NCBI GenBank assembly: GCA_000431795.1 | Contig: FR887364.1 | Location: 47,416 to 59,424 of the forward strand | DNA: 12,009 nt | Source of the DNA: Clostridium sp. CAG:302 | Lineage (GTDB): Bacteria > Bacillota_I > Bacilli_A > RF39 > UBA660 | Reading direction: 5' to 3' | Shown here: piece after piece, positions 1 to 6,747 of the stretch | Numbering within the stretch: position 1 is the stretch's first letter | Layout: each line of letters begins with the position of its first letter | Made by a program: the position numbers and the translations under genes | The notes under the pieces: generated by a model | Told to the model about the DNA's origin: nothing | What the model saw: the letters and a program-made list of their open reading frames with translations, nothing else | Database searches by the model: none

Positions 1-437
1 AAAACAAAAAATGATATAGAGTATGATGTTATAGAAAAAAGAGCAAACAAAATCTATGATAGATATCACAAAGACCATATTCCAAGTGATAAGAGAGGAA
101 AAGGTATAATAATTGCTGATACACCAGAAACTGCAGTTATATGTAATGAGATGTTTAATAATACATTTGTAGATGAATATCATCTAGTATTAAATATAGA
201 GTCTCTTTTACTAGCAGTATCAAACATTTTAGATACTAAAGAACTAATTCCTGAAGAAAAAGCAAAACTAGAAAAAGCAAAAGACTTATTAATGGAATTA
301 AAAGCAGCATATACAGAAAAAAAGATAATAACATTAAGCACTAAAGATAATGAAAAATTATTATTTATACTAAATAATTTCAAAATACATCAAGAAAATA
401 AAAAGAATAATGCAAAAAAATTAATAAAAGAAAAAAA
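1..437 (+). repeat. direct repeat, copy 1 (partner 1749-2185)
   Basis: The first 437 bases of the window align without gaps at a constant offset of 1748 to bases 1749-2185. Differences are scattered and many are at third positions, as expected for a duplicated gene under coding constraint rather than a fresh duplication. The upstream limit of the copy is outside the window. Confidence 0.85.
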
Positions 438-450
438 GAAGGAGATATAA
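1..450 (+). CDS. 3' part of a paralogue of the gene at 1494-2189; function unknown
   Basis: The frame is open from base 1 to a TAA at 448-450, giving 149 residues; the start lies before the window. An internal ATG at 151 has no ribosome site and falls within sequence conserved in the downstream paralogue, so it is not the true start. The visible part matches residues 86-231 of the protein at 1494-2189 with about 19 differences over 146 aligned positions (about 87% identity, counted by hand). The conserved core contains the stretches GKGIIIADTPETAV and LNIESLLLAVSNILD, followed by a lysine/glutamate-rich helical tail with predicted coiled-coil character. I see no membrane segment or catalytic motif in this part and do not recognise the family. 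The next gene starts 1 bp after the stop, and its ribosome site lies inside the last codons, suggesting translational coupling. It is real because the reading frame is conserved between two copies. Confidence 0.8.
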   Translation, partial: KTKNDIEYDVIEKRANKIYDRYHKDHIPSDKRGKGIIIADTPETAVICNEMFNNTFVDEYHLVLNIESLLLAVSNILDTKELIPEEKAKLEKAKDLLMELKAAYTEKKIITLSTKDNEKLLFILNNFKIHQENKKNNAKKLIKEKKKEI

Positions 451-451
451 A

Positions 452-1474
452 ATGAAAGATGTTTATAAAGATTATTGCCGTGAGGTTTTTGATATAGAAA
501 CAAAAAGAGAAAATATAAGTAATGCCTCATTAAATGTAGTGTATAATCCAATGCTAAAAGCCTCAGGGAGTTTAACTCCAAATGTAAGTGAGGGAAAATA
601 TAAAATAACAATAAATTTGTTTAGGTTTAAAGATATGTCACACGAAGATAAATTGTTTTATATATATAATACAATATGCCATGAAATAGAGCACATAAAG
701 CCATTTGAAAGTACAAAAAAACAAGAGTTTTATAACTATAATCACATTATGACTATGATGGAATATATAACTTATTTATCATATTTGAAGTTACCACCAG
801 ATAAAATAAATCTTGGTATTAAGGCAAAACTAATTATAGGAAAAAAATTAAATAGTAACTACAAAGTTTCATTAAATGAAATTAATAGTTTATTGGTAGG
901 ATATAAAAAGGCAATAAATGTTGATGCATTTAAAAATAAAAAGGAAACAGTAGAAAAAATAATTAATGCATTAGAATTATTAAATGAAACATTAGAAATT
1001 AATTATGGAAAACAACAAATAGCTTTAGACAATTTTGGTACATATTACATTGGAACAGCCAATTATGTAAAAAAATACCCAAGAATACTAAATGAATATA
1101 AAGTATTAAATAATTTCTTTAATTCAGATGGGGAACCAAAAGATATATATACTTTATATAAGAACAGAAATAATGAAAATCATGTTTTATATGATAGATT
1201 TATTACAAATTTATTAATAGCAATGACAAATAATGATGTAATAGTTAAAATCATGGAATGTGATCAACAGTTCAGAGAGTATATAGAAGGCTTAATATAC
1301 AAATACATAGAGAAAGCAATAAAATTTATTAAAAATAAAGATAATTGTAAAATAATAATTTCTGAAGAAGAAATATTAAATGATAATTTAAGAATGATAA
1401 TGAAAAGTATAGTTAAAATAAACAAACTAACTAATGAAAGTAAAACAAAAATAAAAACACCTATGGTATTTTAA
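452..1474 (+). CDS. HExxH zinc-metallopeptidase-like protein, unknown family
   Basis: A 340-residue protein with a strong AAGGAG ribosome site about 7 bases before the ATG. The clearest signature is HEIEH at residues 77-81, the HExxH zinc-binding motif of metallopeptidases, in which two histidines bind zinc and the glutamate is the catalytic base. It sits in a predicted helix after a short beta-rich stretch (about 48-58), a usual arrangement for small zincins. A second helix at about 95-110 offers H98 and E104 as possible third ligands, 17 and 23 residues downstream, but this is inference. There is no signal peptide or membrane segment, so the protein is probably cytoplasmic unless exported by another route. 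The C-terminal two thirds are lysine/asparagine-rich and helical with no motif I recognise. It lies between two paralogues of an unknown gene and is separated from them by only 1 and 19 bp, so the three are very likely co-transcribed. Protease activity is not proven. Confidence 0.75.
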   Translation: MKDVYKDYCREVFDIETKRENISNASLNVVYNPMLKASGSLTPNVSEGKYKITINLFRFKDMSHEDKLFYIYNTICHEIEHIKPFESTKKQEFYNYNHIMTMMEYITYLSYLKLPPDKINLGIKAKLIIGKKLNSNYKVSLNEINSLLVGYKKAINVDAFKNKKETVEKIINALELLNETLEINYGKQQIALDNFGTYYIGTANYVKKYPRILNEYKVLNNFFNSDGEPKDIYTLYKNRNNENHVLYDRFITNLLIAMTNNDVIVKIMECDQQFREYIEGLIYKYIEKAIKFIKNKDNCKIIISEEEILNDNLRMIMKSIVKINKLTNESKTKIKTPMVF

Positions 1475-1493
1475 TGAAAGGAGGATATATAAA

Positions 1494-2189
1494 ATGGATG
1501 ATGATAGTTTAGGAATATCAACTTCGCTTGGTGGATCAAGTACGATAGTGGGTCTTTCTGCAATAATGTTGTCATACCCAGAAGAAACATCAAGGCTAAT
1601 AGTGGGAGGTACAACAGAAGGAGGAATAACAAGTTCAGTCAATTCTATAGGAAATTCTATGGAATCAGAACTAGGTAAAGACTCAATAGTAATGACAGTA
1701 TTTTCTGCTATTATAGGTGGAATGTCTGCTGCGCCAGTAATATATGTAGAAACTAAAAATGATATAGAGTATGATGTTATAGAAAAAAGAGCTAATAAAA
1801 TCTATGATAAATATCATAAAGGCCACGTTTCAAGTAGTAAAAAGGGAAAGGGTATAATAATTGCTGATACACCAGAAACTGCAGTTATATGTAATGAGAT
1901 GTTTATTAATACATTTGTAGATGAATATCATTTAGTATTAAATATAGAATCTCTTTTACTAGCAGTATCAAATATTTTGGATACTAAAGAACTAATTTCA
2001 GAAGAGAGAAAACAATTAGAAAAGACAAAAAACTTATTAATAGAATTAAAAGCTGCATACACAGAAAAAAAGATAATAACATTAAGCACCAAAGATAATG
2101 AAACATTATTATTTATACTAAATAGTTTCAAAAAACATCAAGAAAACAAAAAAAACAATGCAAAAAAATTAATAAAAGGAAAAAAATAA
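1494..2189 (+). CDS. full-length paralogue of the first gene; unknown function
   Basis: A 231-residue protein with an AAAGGAGG ribosome site at about 1478-1485 and an ATG at 1494. Residues 1-60 are rich in glycine, serine and threonine. Residues 64-84 form a moderately hydrophobic, glycine/alanine-containing stretch that might be a membrane or hydrophobic core segment. Residues 86-231 are the part shared with the gene at the window start, ending in a lysine-rich helix. It is the last gene of the three-gene cassette: its TAA is followed at once by a strong hairpin. I do not recognise the family. Retention of two similar copies around a metallopeptidase-like gene suggests that the three products work together, for example as partner, substrate or inhibitor of the enzyme, but nothing in the sequence proves this. 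Confidence 0.8.
   Translation: MDDDSLGISTSLGGSSTIVGLSAIMLSYPEETSRLIVGGTTEGGITSSVNSIGNSMESELGKDSIVMTVFSAIIGGMSAAPVIYVETKNDIEYDVIEKRANKIYDKYHKGHVSSSKKGKGIIIADTPETAVICNEMFINTFVDEYHLVLNIESLLLAVSNILDTKELISEERKQLEKTKNLLIELKAAYTEKKIITLSTKDNETLLFILNSFKKHQENKKNNAKKLIKGKK
1749..2185 (+). repeat. direct repeat, copy 2 (partner 1-437)
   Basis: Gap-free match at offset 1748 to the first 437 bases. It covers codons 86 onward of this paralogue. The metallopeptidase-like gene lies in the interval between the copies, so recombination between them could delete or amplify a unit of about 1.75 kb. Confidence 0.85.
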
Positions 2190-2191
2190 TT

Positions 2192-2232
2192 AATAAGTAA
2201 TTGTCAAATAATTGACAATTACTTATTTTTAT
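2192..2232 (+). terminator. strong hairpin terminator after the three-gene cassette
   Basis: Bases 2192-2207 and 2212-2227 are perfect 16-bp inverted arms around a 4-base loop (ATAA), followed by a T-rich run to 2233. The hairpin begins 2 bases after the stop of the gene ending at 2189. Because the arms are A/T-rich and symmetric it may also work on the other strand. Its right arm contains the candidate -35 box of the next gene, so it could also act as an operator. Confidence 0.8.
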
Positions 2233-2240
2233 TGTAATAT
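2212..2240 (+). promoter_or_regulatory. candidate sigma-70-type promoter for the pilin-like gene
   Basis: TTGACA at 2212-2217 is a perfect -35 box, followed by a 17-base spacer and TAATAT at 2235-2240 as the -10 (4 of 6 consensus bases). Transcription would start near 2247, leaving a leader of about 20 bases carrying the AAGGAGG ribosome site at 2253-2259. The -35 lies within the right arm of the preceding hairpin, so a dimeric repressor binding that palindrome would block it. Confidence 0.6.
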
Positions 2241-2267
2241 ATAGTTATAAGTAAGGAGGAAAAAAGT

Positions 2268-2597
2268 ATGTATTTTTTAGATGGGTGTCCTGCTGGATTA
2301 GCACCAGTATTAGGAATAGTTAACGTTGTTATCAATGCAATAATGATAGGAGTTCCAATTTTATTAATAGTATTGGGAATGGTTGATCTAGGTAAGGCAG
2401 TAATAGCAAGTAAAGAAGATGAAGTAAAGAAAGCTACAAAAGCCTTTGGTAAAAGATTCTTATATGCAGTTGGTGTATTCGCAGTAGTATGGTTAGTTAC
2501 ATTCGTATTCGATACCATAAATAGTGCCTCAGGTGGCGAAATAAATCCAGGGCAAGCTGATTGGCGTTCTTGTTGGAATCAAATAAGAAATTCTTAA
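2268..2597 (+). CDS. VirB2/TrbC-like two-helix pilin candidate of a type IV secretion system
   Basis: A 109-residue protein with a strong AAGGAGG site 8 bases before the ATG. It has a short N-terminus with Cys7, a long hydrophobic helix at about 15-39, a charged loop at 47-63 (SKEDEVKKATK) and a second helix at about 64-83, then a polar tail with Cys102. Two helices with a basic cytoplasmic loop are the layout of VirB2/TrbC-type pilins and of small membrane subunits in monoderm T4SS. The loop's positive charge predicts both termini outside, so Cys7 and Cys102 could pair. The same module, with similar spacing, forms the C-terminus of the next protein. The gene is bracketed by terminators at 2192-2232 and 2611-2639 and has its own promoter, so it is probably transcribed alone, fitting a subunit needed in excess. 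There is no classical cleaved signal peptide. The role as pilus subunit is inferred from layout and neighbours. Confidence 0.65.
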   Translation: MYFLDGCPAGLAPVLGIVNVVINAIMIGVPILLIVLGMVDLGKAVIASKEDEVKKATKAFGKRFLYAVGVFAVVWLVTFVFDTINSASGGEINPGQADWRSCWNQIRNS

Positions 2598-2610
2598 TTA
2601 AAAAAATAAC

Positions 2611-2639
2611 AAAAGAAATCAAAAAATGATTTCTTTTTT
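2611..2639 (+). terminator. rho-independent terminator after the pilin-like gene
   Basis: An 11-bp perfect stem (2611-2621 with 2627-2637) around a 5-A loop, ending in a T run at 2634-2639. It lies 13 bases after the stop codon. Confidence 0.8.
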
Positions 2640-2658
2640 CTAATTAGTATGCTATAAT
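2630..2658 (+). promoter_or_regulatory. extended -10 promoter of the secretion operon
   Basis: TGCTATAAT at 2650-2658 is a perfect extended -10 element (TGnTATAAT). No good -35 is present at the proper distance (the T-rich 2630-2635 is poor), which is usual for extended -10 promoters. The element is 42 bases before the ATG at 2700 and directly follows the previous terminator. It is the only promoter I see for the run of genes to 11131. Confidence 0.7.
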
Positions 2659-2699
2659 TTAAATGTGATAAATTAACTTTTCAAAGGAGTAGATTATAT

Positions 2700-4520
2700 A
2701 TGAAAAAAAACAAAAAAGTATTATTAACTATTATAACAATACTAATATCAGCAGTATTGTTTACAAATAAAGTAAACGCTATAGTTATGTGGATGCAATG
2801 TACAGATAATCCAGAAGATGAGGTTGAAACAAACAATAGTGATTTTAAATACTATAATACATACGCATATATAAATGACGTTTTCAATTCTGACTCAAGA
2901 TATTTAGTTTTTAATCCTAATAAGTTTTATAGTAATCCAGCACCAGTCTATGTAATGTATCACGAAAACGGTGCAAATAAAAATGGAGTAAATGTCATAG
3001 GAAATATGTGCTGGTATAATAAAGCATTTGATGAAATAACAAAGTGTAATGAGGACCCGAATGTAGATTCAACGGAAATGTTCAATGGTAATTGTCCAAC
3101 AAAAATCTATCAAACGGAGGGATGGCAGACAAGTGGAGGAGTAAAAGGAGATTTTCTAGTGCTGGAAGGAAAAAAGTCTGCAAAATACACTGAGAGTTTA
3201 AGTGAATCTGCATTAGTGATATATGGATTTGAAAATGATGATGGAGAAACCGGCATAATGATCGAAGGATATAAATCATCTGGATTATATGGTTATGCAT
3301 CAACTTGGGAAGATTGGAAATCTTTTAAAAAAAATTTAAATTTAAACAATGATACTTCTACTTGTAATATTGGAGATTGGGGATGTCAATTAATAAACAA
3401 AGATGAATATGATAAAAATTTTATGTCATGGACTGCAATGACACAAGCAAGAAGGGTTAATAAGTTTGGCAGAGACTATTTTAAACTGTTAGATAGCAGC
3501 AGGCCGTGGATAGTAGGAGCAGTTGATGATCAAAAATTTACAGTAACAGAGGTTGTTGATGGCAAAAATGTTATGTATCGTAGTGATGATAATAATAATA
3601 AATTTTATAATTGGGTATCAGACTGGTTTGAAAAGTATGATAAAGAATTATCAAAGCAAATCGAAGCAGTTAAAAATTTAAAAAGTGAAAAATATCAAAA
3701 AGCTTATAAAGCTGCCACAGAAATTAGTAAAGCAGTAGATGAAGGGAAAAAATATAATTTTGGAGATTATAGCCCATCACAAATGGTATTAGACTTAACT
3801 GAAGCATACAAAGAATTAGAAATAGTATTGAGCAACACTGAGTCGATGTATAATTATTATGATGAACAATGCAATTTAGTAACAAATGAAAAGACTAGTG
3901 ATGCTTTGGGAGCAATGACTACACAATTCAATTGTGAAGTATTTAATGTGTCATCGCTTAATAAGCTTACAAACAAAGTCAATCCTACAATGCTTAATGA
4001 GTTAATAGTGTCATCATTAAGCACAGCGCTAAATAAACATACCAATTCAGACATTTCGGTTGAAACATTGCAGAGTACAGCAAAAGAGTATGCAAAAGTA
4101 TTTGCTGTTGCAATTAAATATATAAACAAAAGTGAAGCATTAAATGACGAAGCTAATGCAATAATAAAGGAAACCGAAGAAAAGTATGGCGAAATGTCAA
4201 AAAATCTCGGAATGGAAGTTATAATTGATTGTGAAGATTTGATCGGTGAAGATTTAAGAAAAAAAATAGGTAGTTATTTAAATATTGTTAAAATTGCAGT
4301 TCCAATAATATTGATTGGGTTTGGAATTATAGAATTCACTAAAGCAATCTTTGCTGGCGATGAAGATAAAATGAAAAAGGCACAAAAAAACTTCTTGTTA
4401 AGAATAGGAATTGCTGTTATCTTCTTTCTAACTCCAACTATTGTTGACTTTTTACTTGGACTTGCAAATAAGGTATGGAACTTTATTGAACCCGGTTCAT
4501 GTGGGATATTTAATGCTTAA
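2700..4520 (+). CDS. secreted 606-residue protein with C-terminal VirB2-like two-helix module
   Basis: The start is set by AGGAG at 2685-2689. Residues 1-27 form a signal peptide: a lysine-rich start, a hydrophobic core and a probable cleavage after VNA. A large ectodomain of about 490 residues follows, rich in Asn, Tyr and Trp, with cysteines at 34, 104, 116, 132, 222, 229, 391, 412 and 511, and helical, lysine/glutamate-rich stretches at about 310-380 and 455-505. Two membrane helices at about 526-550 and 565-588 flank a charged loop (GDEDKMKKAQKN), then a short tail with Cys601. This last part aligns with the whole 109-residue protein upstream, including the flanking cysteines. I do not recognise the ectodomain. 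First gene of the T4SS operon, 20 bp before the VirB6-like gene. It may be an adhesive or structural subunit displayed outside the membrane and anchored by a pilin-like module; function is inferred. Confidence 0.7.
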   Translation: MKKNKKVLLTIITILISAVLFTNKVNAIVMWMQCTDNPEDEVETNNSDFKYYNTYAYINDVFNSDSRYLVFNPNKFYSNPAPVYVMYHENGANKNGVNVIGNMCWYNKAFDEITKCNEDPNVDSTEMFNGNCPTKIYQTEGWQTSGGVKGDFLVLEGKKSAKYTESLSESALVIYGFENDDGETGIMIEGYKSSGLYGYASTWEDWKSFKKNLNLNNDTSTCNIGDWGCQLINKDEYDKNFMSWTAMTQARRVNKFGRDYFKLLDSSRPWIVGAVDDQKFTVTEVVDGKNVMYRSDDNNNKFYNWVSDWFEKYDKELSKQIEAVKNLKSEKYQKAYKAATEISKAVDEGKKYNFGDYSPSQMVLDLTEAYKELEIVLSNTESMYNYYDEQCNLVTNEKTSDALGAMTTQFNCEVFNVSSLNKLTNKVNPTMLNELIVSSLSTALNKHTNSDISVETLQSTAKEYAKVFAVAIKYINKSEALNDEANAIIKETEEKYGEMSKNLGMEVIIDCEDLIGEDLRKKIGSYLNIVKIAVPIILIGFGIIEFTKAIFAGDEDKMKKAQKNFLLRIGIAVIFFLTPTIVDFLLGLANKVWNFIEPGSCGIFNA

Positions 4521-4540
4521 AAGTATAGGAGGTAAATAAT

Positions 4541-6412
4541 ATGATATATGTATTATCATTTTGGTCTGACGTTGCATTTTCAATTAAGCAGGCATTAAGA
4601 ACTTTTTCGTGTACTATCGCCGCAGTTATCTATAATTTTATTGTAGATTTATATAATGTCTTTATGTACACTGCACGAGCAGAAATACTTGAAAGCAGTT
4701 TTATTCAAGGTATATACAACAAAGTAGGAATGATACTAGGAATATTTATGGTATTTAAATTGTCATTTTCTTTAATACAGTCACTTGTTGATCCTAGTAA
4801 GTTTACAGATGAAAAAAAGGGATTTGGCGGAATTATAAAGAGAAGTGTAATTTCAATAGTACTCTTGGGTATTACTCCATCCATTTTCAATATGGCATTT
4901 GACTTACAAAATCTAGTTGTTGGATCGGCAAACAATACAGATAACATTATATATAAATTAATAGTTGGAAAAGCGCCATCTAAAGATGCTGAAAGCTTTG
5001 GACATGTGATAGCATCAGAATTATATTTTGGTTTTTATACTGAAAATGAACCACTTAAACTGAATCAAGGATTAGAAGTAACTTATCCAGATAGTGGTGG
5101 CGTTCAGCTAGAAGTTCATGACTATGAGTATTTAAAAACTCAAATTTTAGAGGATCATATGTCGTTTAGTGATACAGTTGACTATATTTCAATAACAAAT
5201 GCAGGACAATATGTAATTAAATGGGATGGACTGTTTGCAATAGGTTTTGGCTTGTTTATGGTATATATATTAATAACATATTGTATAAGTGTTGCAACAC
5301 GTGTAATTCAATTAGCTTATTTACAATTGATAGCTCCAGTTCCAATACTATCATACATATCAGATCCAGAGGGATCATTTAAAAATTGGACAAAACAATG
5401 TATGACAACTTATTTGGATTTATTTATAAGATTAGCTATAATCTATTTTATAATAACAGTTAGTACACAGATACTTCAAGCATTTAGTGAGGTGGGCAGC
5501 GTATTTTATGAGAGTACGGGTCTTGAAGCCGGTAGTGGAACAGCAAAATGGGTATCACGATTCCTAATCATAGGCTTACTTATGTTTGGAAAAAGAGTAC
5601 CAGAACTATTAAAAGATCTATTCCCTAACTTCGGTGGAGGAGCCGCGAGCATTGGCTTCGGGCTTAAGAATCCTAAGAAGATGCTTGGAGACATTCCAGG
5701 AATGGGTATTGCAAAAGGTGCAGCAACATTTGGTCTTGGTACAGTAGTAGGAGGAGCAGCTGGAATGGCATCGGGTATAAAAAATGGTTATGGCGTAAGA
5801 GGAAAAATTGCTGGAGCATTTGGAGGGTTTAATCGTGGAATAGCTGGTGGAGCAAAAACAAAAGGAAACATATTTAAAAATGTACAAGGTGGTATGAGTA
5901 GTACAAGACAAGCACGTCAGAGGGCTTTAGATAAGCAAATGTATAAAATTGATAATAGTAAGTTAAATAAAGAATATCAAGATAATGAAGCAATTATTGC
6001 TGCTAAGAAAGCAATTGATGACAGGGCTGAGAGCGAACTATTAAAAACAGATACAGGAGCACAAGCAGCACAAGCTAGACTTAATTATATAGAAACGAAT
6101 GTAGGAAAAGTAGATGCCGTAACAGGAAGAACTATAACAACTGCAGATGTTGTTGCACAGAAGGCCACTTATAAAGCGTACATGGATAGTGCTAAGGAAA
6201 CTTGGGTAAATACAAATGCTTCAAATGACAAAGACATTGCCAAACAAATGCAAATTATACAAAATAAAACAGGAAAAACAATTAGCAATTATAATAGTGT
6301 AAGTACCGCTGCAACAACTGCAAAAAATGAAAATATAACTAATGCTAGAAAAATTACAAATGATGAGTATAACAAAGAAAAGATGCAACAGAAAAAGAGT
6401 AAAATCAAATAG
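4541..6412 (+). CDS. VirB6/TrbL-like polytopic channel protein with long C-terminal tail
   Basis: A 623-residue protein with AGGAGG at 4527-4532. Hydrophobic segments are at about 20-42, 60-83, 101-122, 230-252, 256-273, 290-312 and 337-352. The stretch 254-300, with LAPVPILSY, a glycine-containing loop, a conserved tryptophan (KNWTKQ) and then TYLDLFIRLAIIY, resembles VirB6/TrbL-family inner-membrane channel subunits of monoderm conjugation systems. Residues 130-228 form a loop between membrane helices, probably outside. Residues 364-440 are glycine/alanine-rich with basic residues, and 455-623 are a charged, alanine/lysine-rich helical tail. Family members often carry long soluble tails, but their function is poorly defined. 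The TAG stop overlaps the ribosome site of the next gene. It would form the membrane channel with the PrgI-like and VirB4 proteins encoded downstream. Confidence 0.8.
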   Translation: MIYVLSFWSDVAFSIKQALRTFSCTIAAVIYNFIVDLYNVFMYTARAEILESSFIQGIYNKVGMILGIFMVFKLSFSLIQSLVDPSKFTDEKKGFGGIIKRSVISIVLLGITPSIFNMAFDLQNLVVGSANNTDNIIYKLIVGKAPSKDAESFGHVIASELYFGFYTENEPLKLNQGLEVTYPDSGGVQLEVHDYEYLKTQILEDHMSFSDTVDYISITNAGQYVIKWDGLFAIGFGLFMVYILITYCISVATRVIQLAYLQLIAPVPILSYISDPEGSFKNWTKQCMTTYLDLFIRLAIIYFIITVSTQILQAFSEVGSVFYESTGLEAGSGTAKWVSRFLIIGLLMFGKRVPELLKDLFPNFGGGAASIGFGLKNPKKMLGDIPGMGIAKGAATFGLGTVVGGAAGMASGIKNGYGVRGKIAGAFGGFNRGIAGGAKTKGNIFKNVQGGMSSTRQARQRALDKQMYKIDNSKLNKEYQDNEAIIAAKKAIDDRAESELLKTDTGAQAAQARLNYIETNVGKVDAVTGRTITTADVVAQKATYKAYMDSAKETWVNTNASNDKDIAKQMQIIQNKTGKTISNYNSVSTAATTAKNENITNARKITNDEYNKEKMQQKKSKIK

Positions 6413-6415
6413 GAG
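6411..6415 (+). promoter_or_regulatory. ribosome site fixing a GTG start at 6427
   Basis: AGGAG overlaps the TAG stop (6410-6412) of the preceding gene and lies 11 bases before GTG at 6427. There is no in-frame ATG nearby, so GTG is the start. Confidence 0.8.
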
Positions 6416-6426
6416 TGTGATACATA

Positions 6427-6747
6427 GTGAACGGATATTTAGTACCTGCTAATGCTAAAAGAGGTACATTGATATTTAATATATTTAGACCATTTGATTT
6501 AATTATGTTTGGCACAGGAATGGCAGTAACTTTATTATTATTAGTACTTGTGGATTCTAATAATACTATAATGATATTGTTATCATGCCTACCAGTAGGC
6601 GTAACTGGCCTACTGGTAATACCAATACCTAATTATCATAATGTCTTATGTGCTATACAAAGTATATTTAGATTTTTCACAGAAAGAAGAAATTATATAT
6701 GGAGAGGTTGGTGTTTTTATGAAAAATTCGGCAACGACAAAAAATAG
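6427..6747 (+). CDS. prgI: PrgI-family (VirB3-like) T4SS membrane protein
   Basis: A 106-residue protein with a GTG start. The N-terminus has the pattern VPANAKRG then FRPFDL; two hydrophobic helices follow at about 25-43 and 46-66. The C-terminal part, IPNYHNVLCAIQSIFRFFTE then a basic/aromatic YIWRGW, is highly typical of the PrgI family (named for pCF10 PrgI) found just before VirB4-type ATPases in Gram-positive conjugative elements, and considered the counterpart of VirB3. It sits in the membrane and probably docks the ATPase. The 3' end overlaps the start of the next gene by 29 bp in another frame, which suggests translational coupling. Length and neighbours match the family. Confidence 0.88.
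   Translation: MNGYLVPANAKRGTLIFNIFRPFDLIMFGTGMAVTLLLLVLVDSNNTIMILLSCLPVGVTGLLVIPIPNYHNVLCAIQSIFRFFTERRNYIWRGWCFYEKFGNDKK
6590..6618 (+). repeat. 11-bp perfect inverted repeat inside the PrgI-like gene
   Basis: Arms 6590-6600 (TACCAGTAGGC) and 6608-6618 around a 7-base loop. The arms are richer in G/C than the surroundings, so the RNA hairpin should be stable. There is no T run after it, so it is not a usual terminator. It encodes the turn between the two membrane helices. Confidence 0.6.
6701..6707 (+). promoter_or_regulatory. ribosome site setting the start at 6719
   Basis: GGAGAGG lies 11 bases before the ATG at 6719, within the coding sequence of the PrgI-like gene. The same frame also has an ATG at 6641, but that one has no ribosome site and would add 26 residues read from a wrong frame of the PrgI-like gene. 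Confidence 0.7.

Noticed and set aside
180..383. Antisense open frame, with a matching one at 1928-2131
   Set aside because: It appears in both paralogues only because the sense strand is conserved. It has no ribosome site or promoter, and composition fits a shadow of the sense gene.
5506..5911. Antisense open frames rich in Cys/Ser opposite the VirB6-like tail
   Set aside because: Cys/Ser richness is the mirror of Gly/Ala codons in the sense gene; no ribosome site.
6641..6718. Longer N-terminus for the VirB4 N-terminal piece
   Set aside because: No ribosome site before the ATG at 6641. The extra 26 residues are read from another frame of the PrgI-like gene, while 6719 has GGAGAGG at proper distance.
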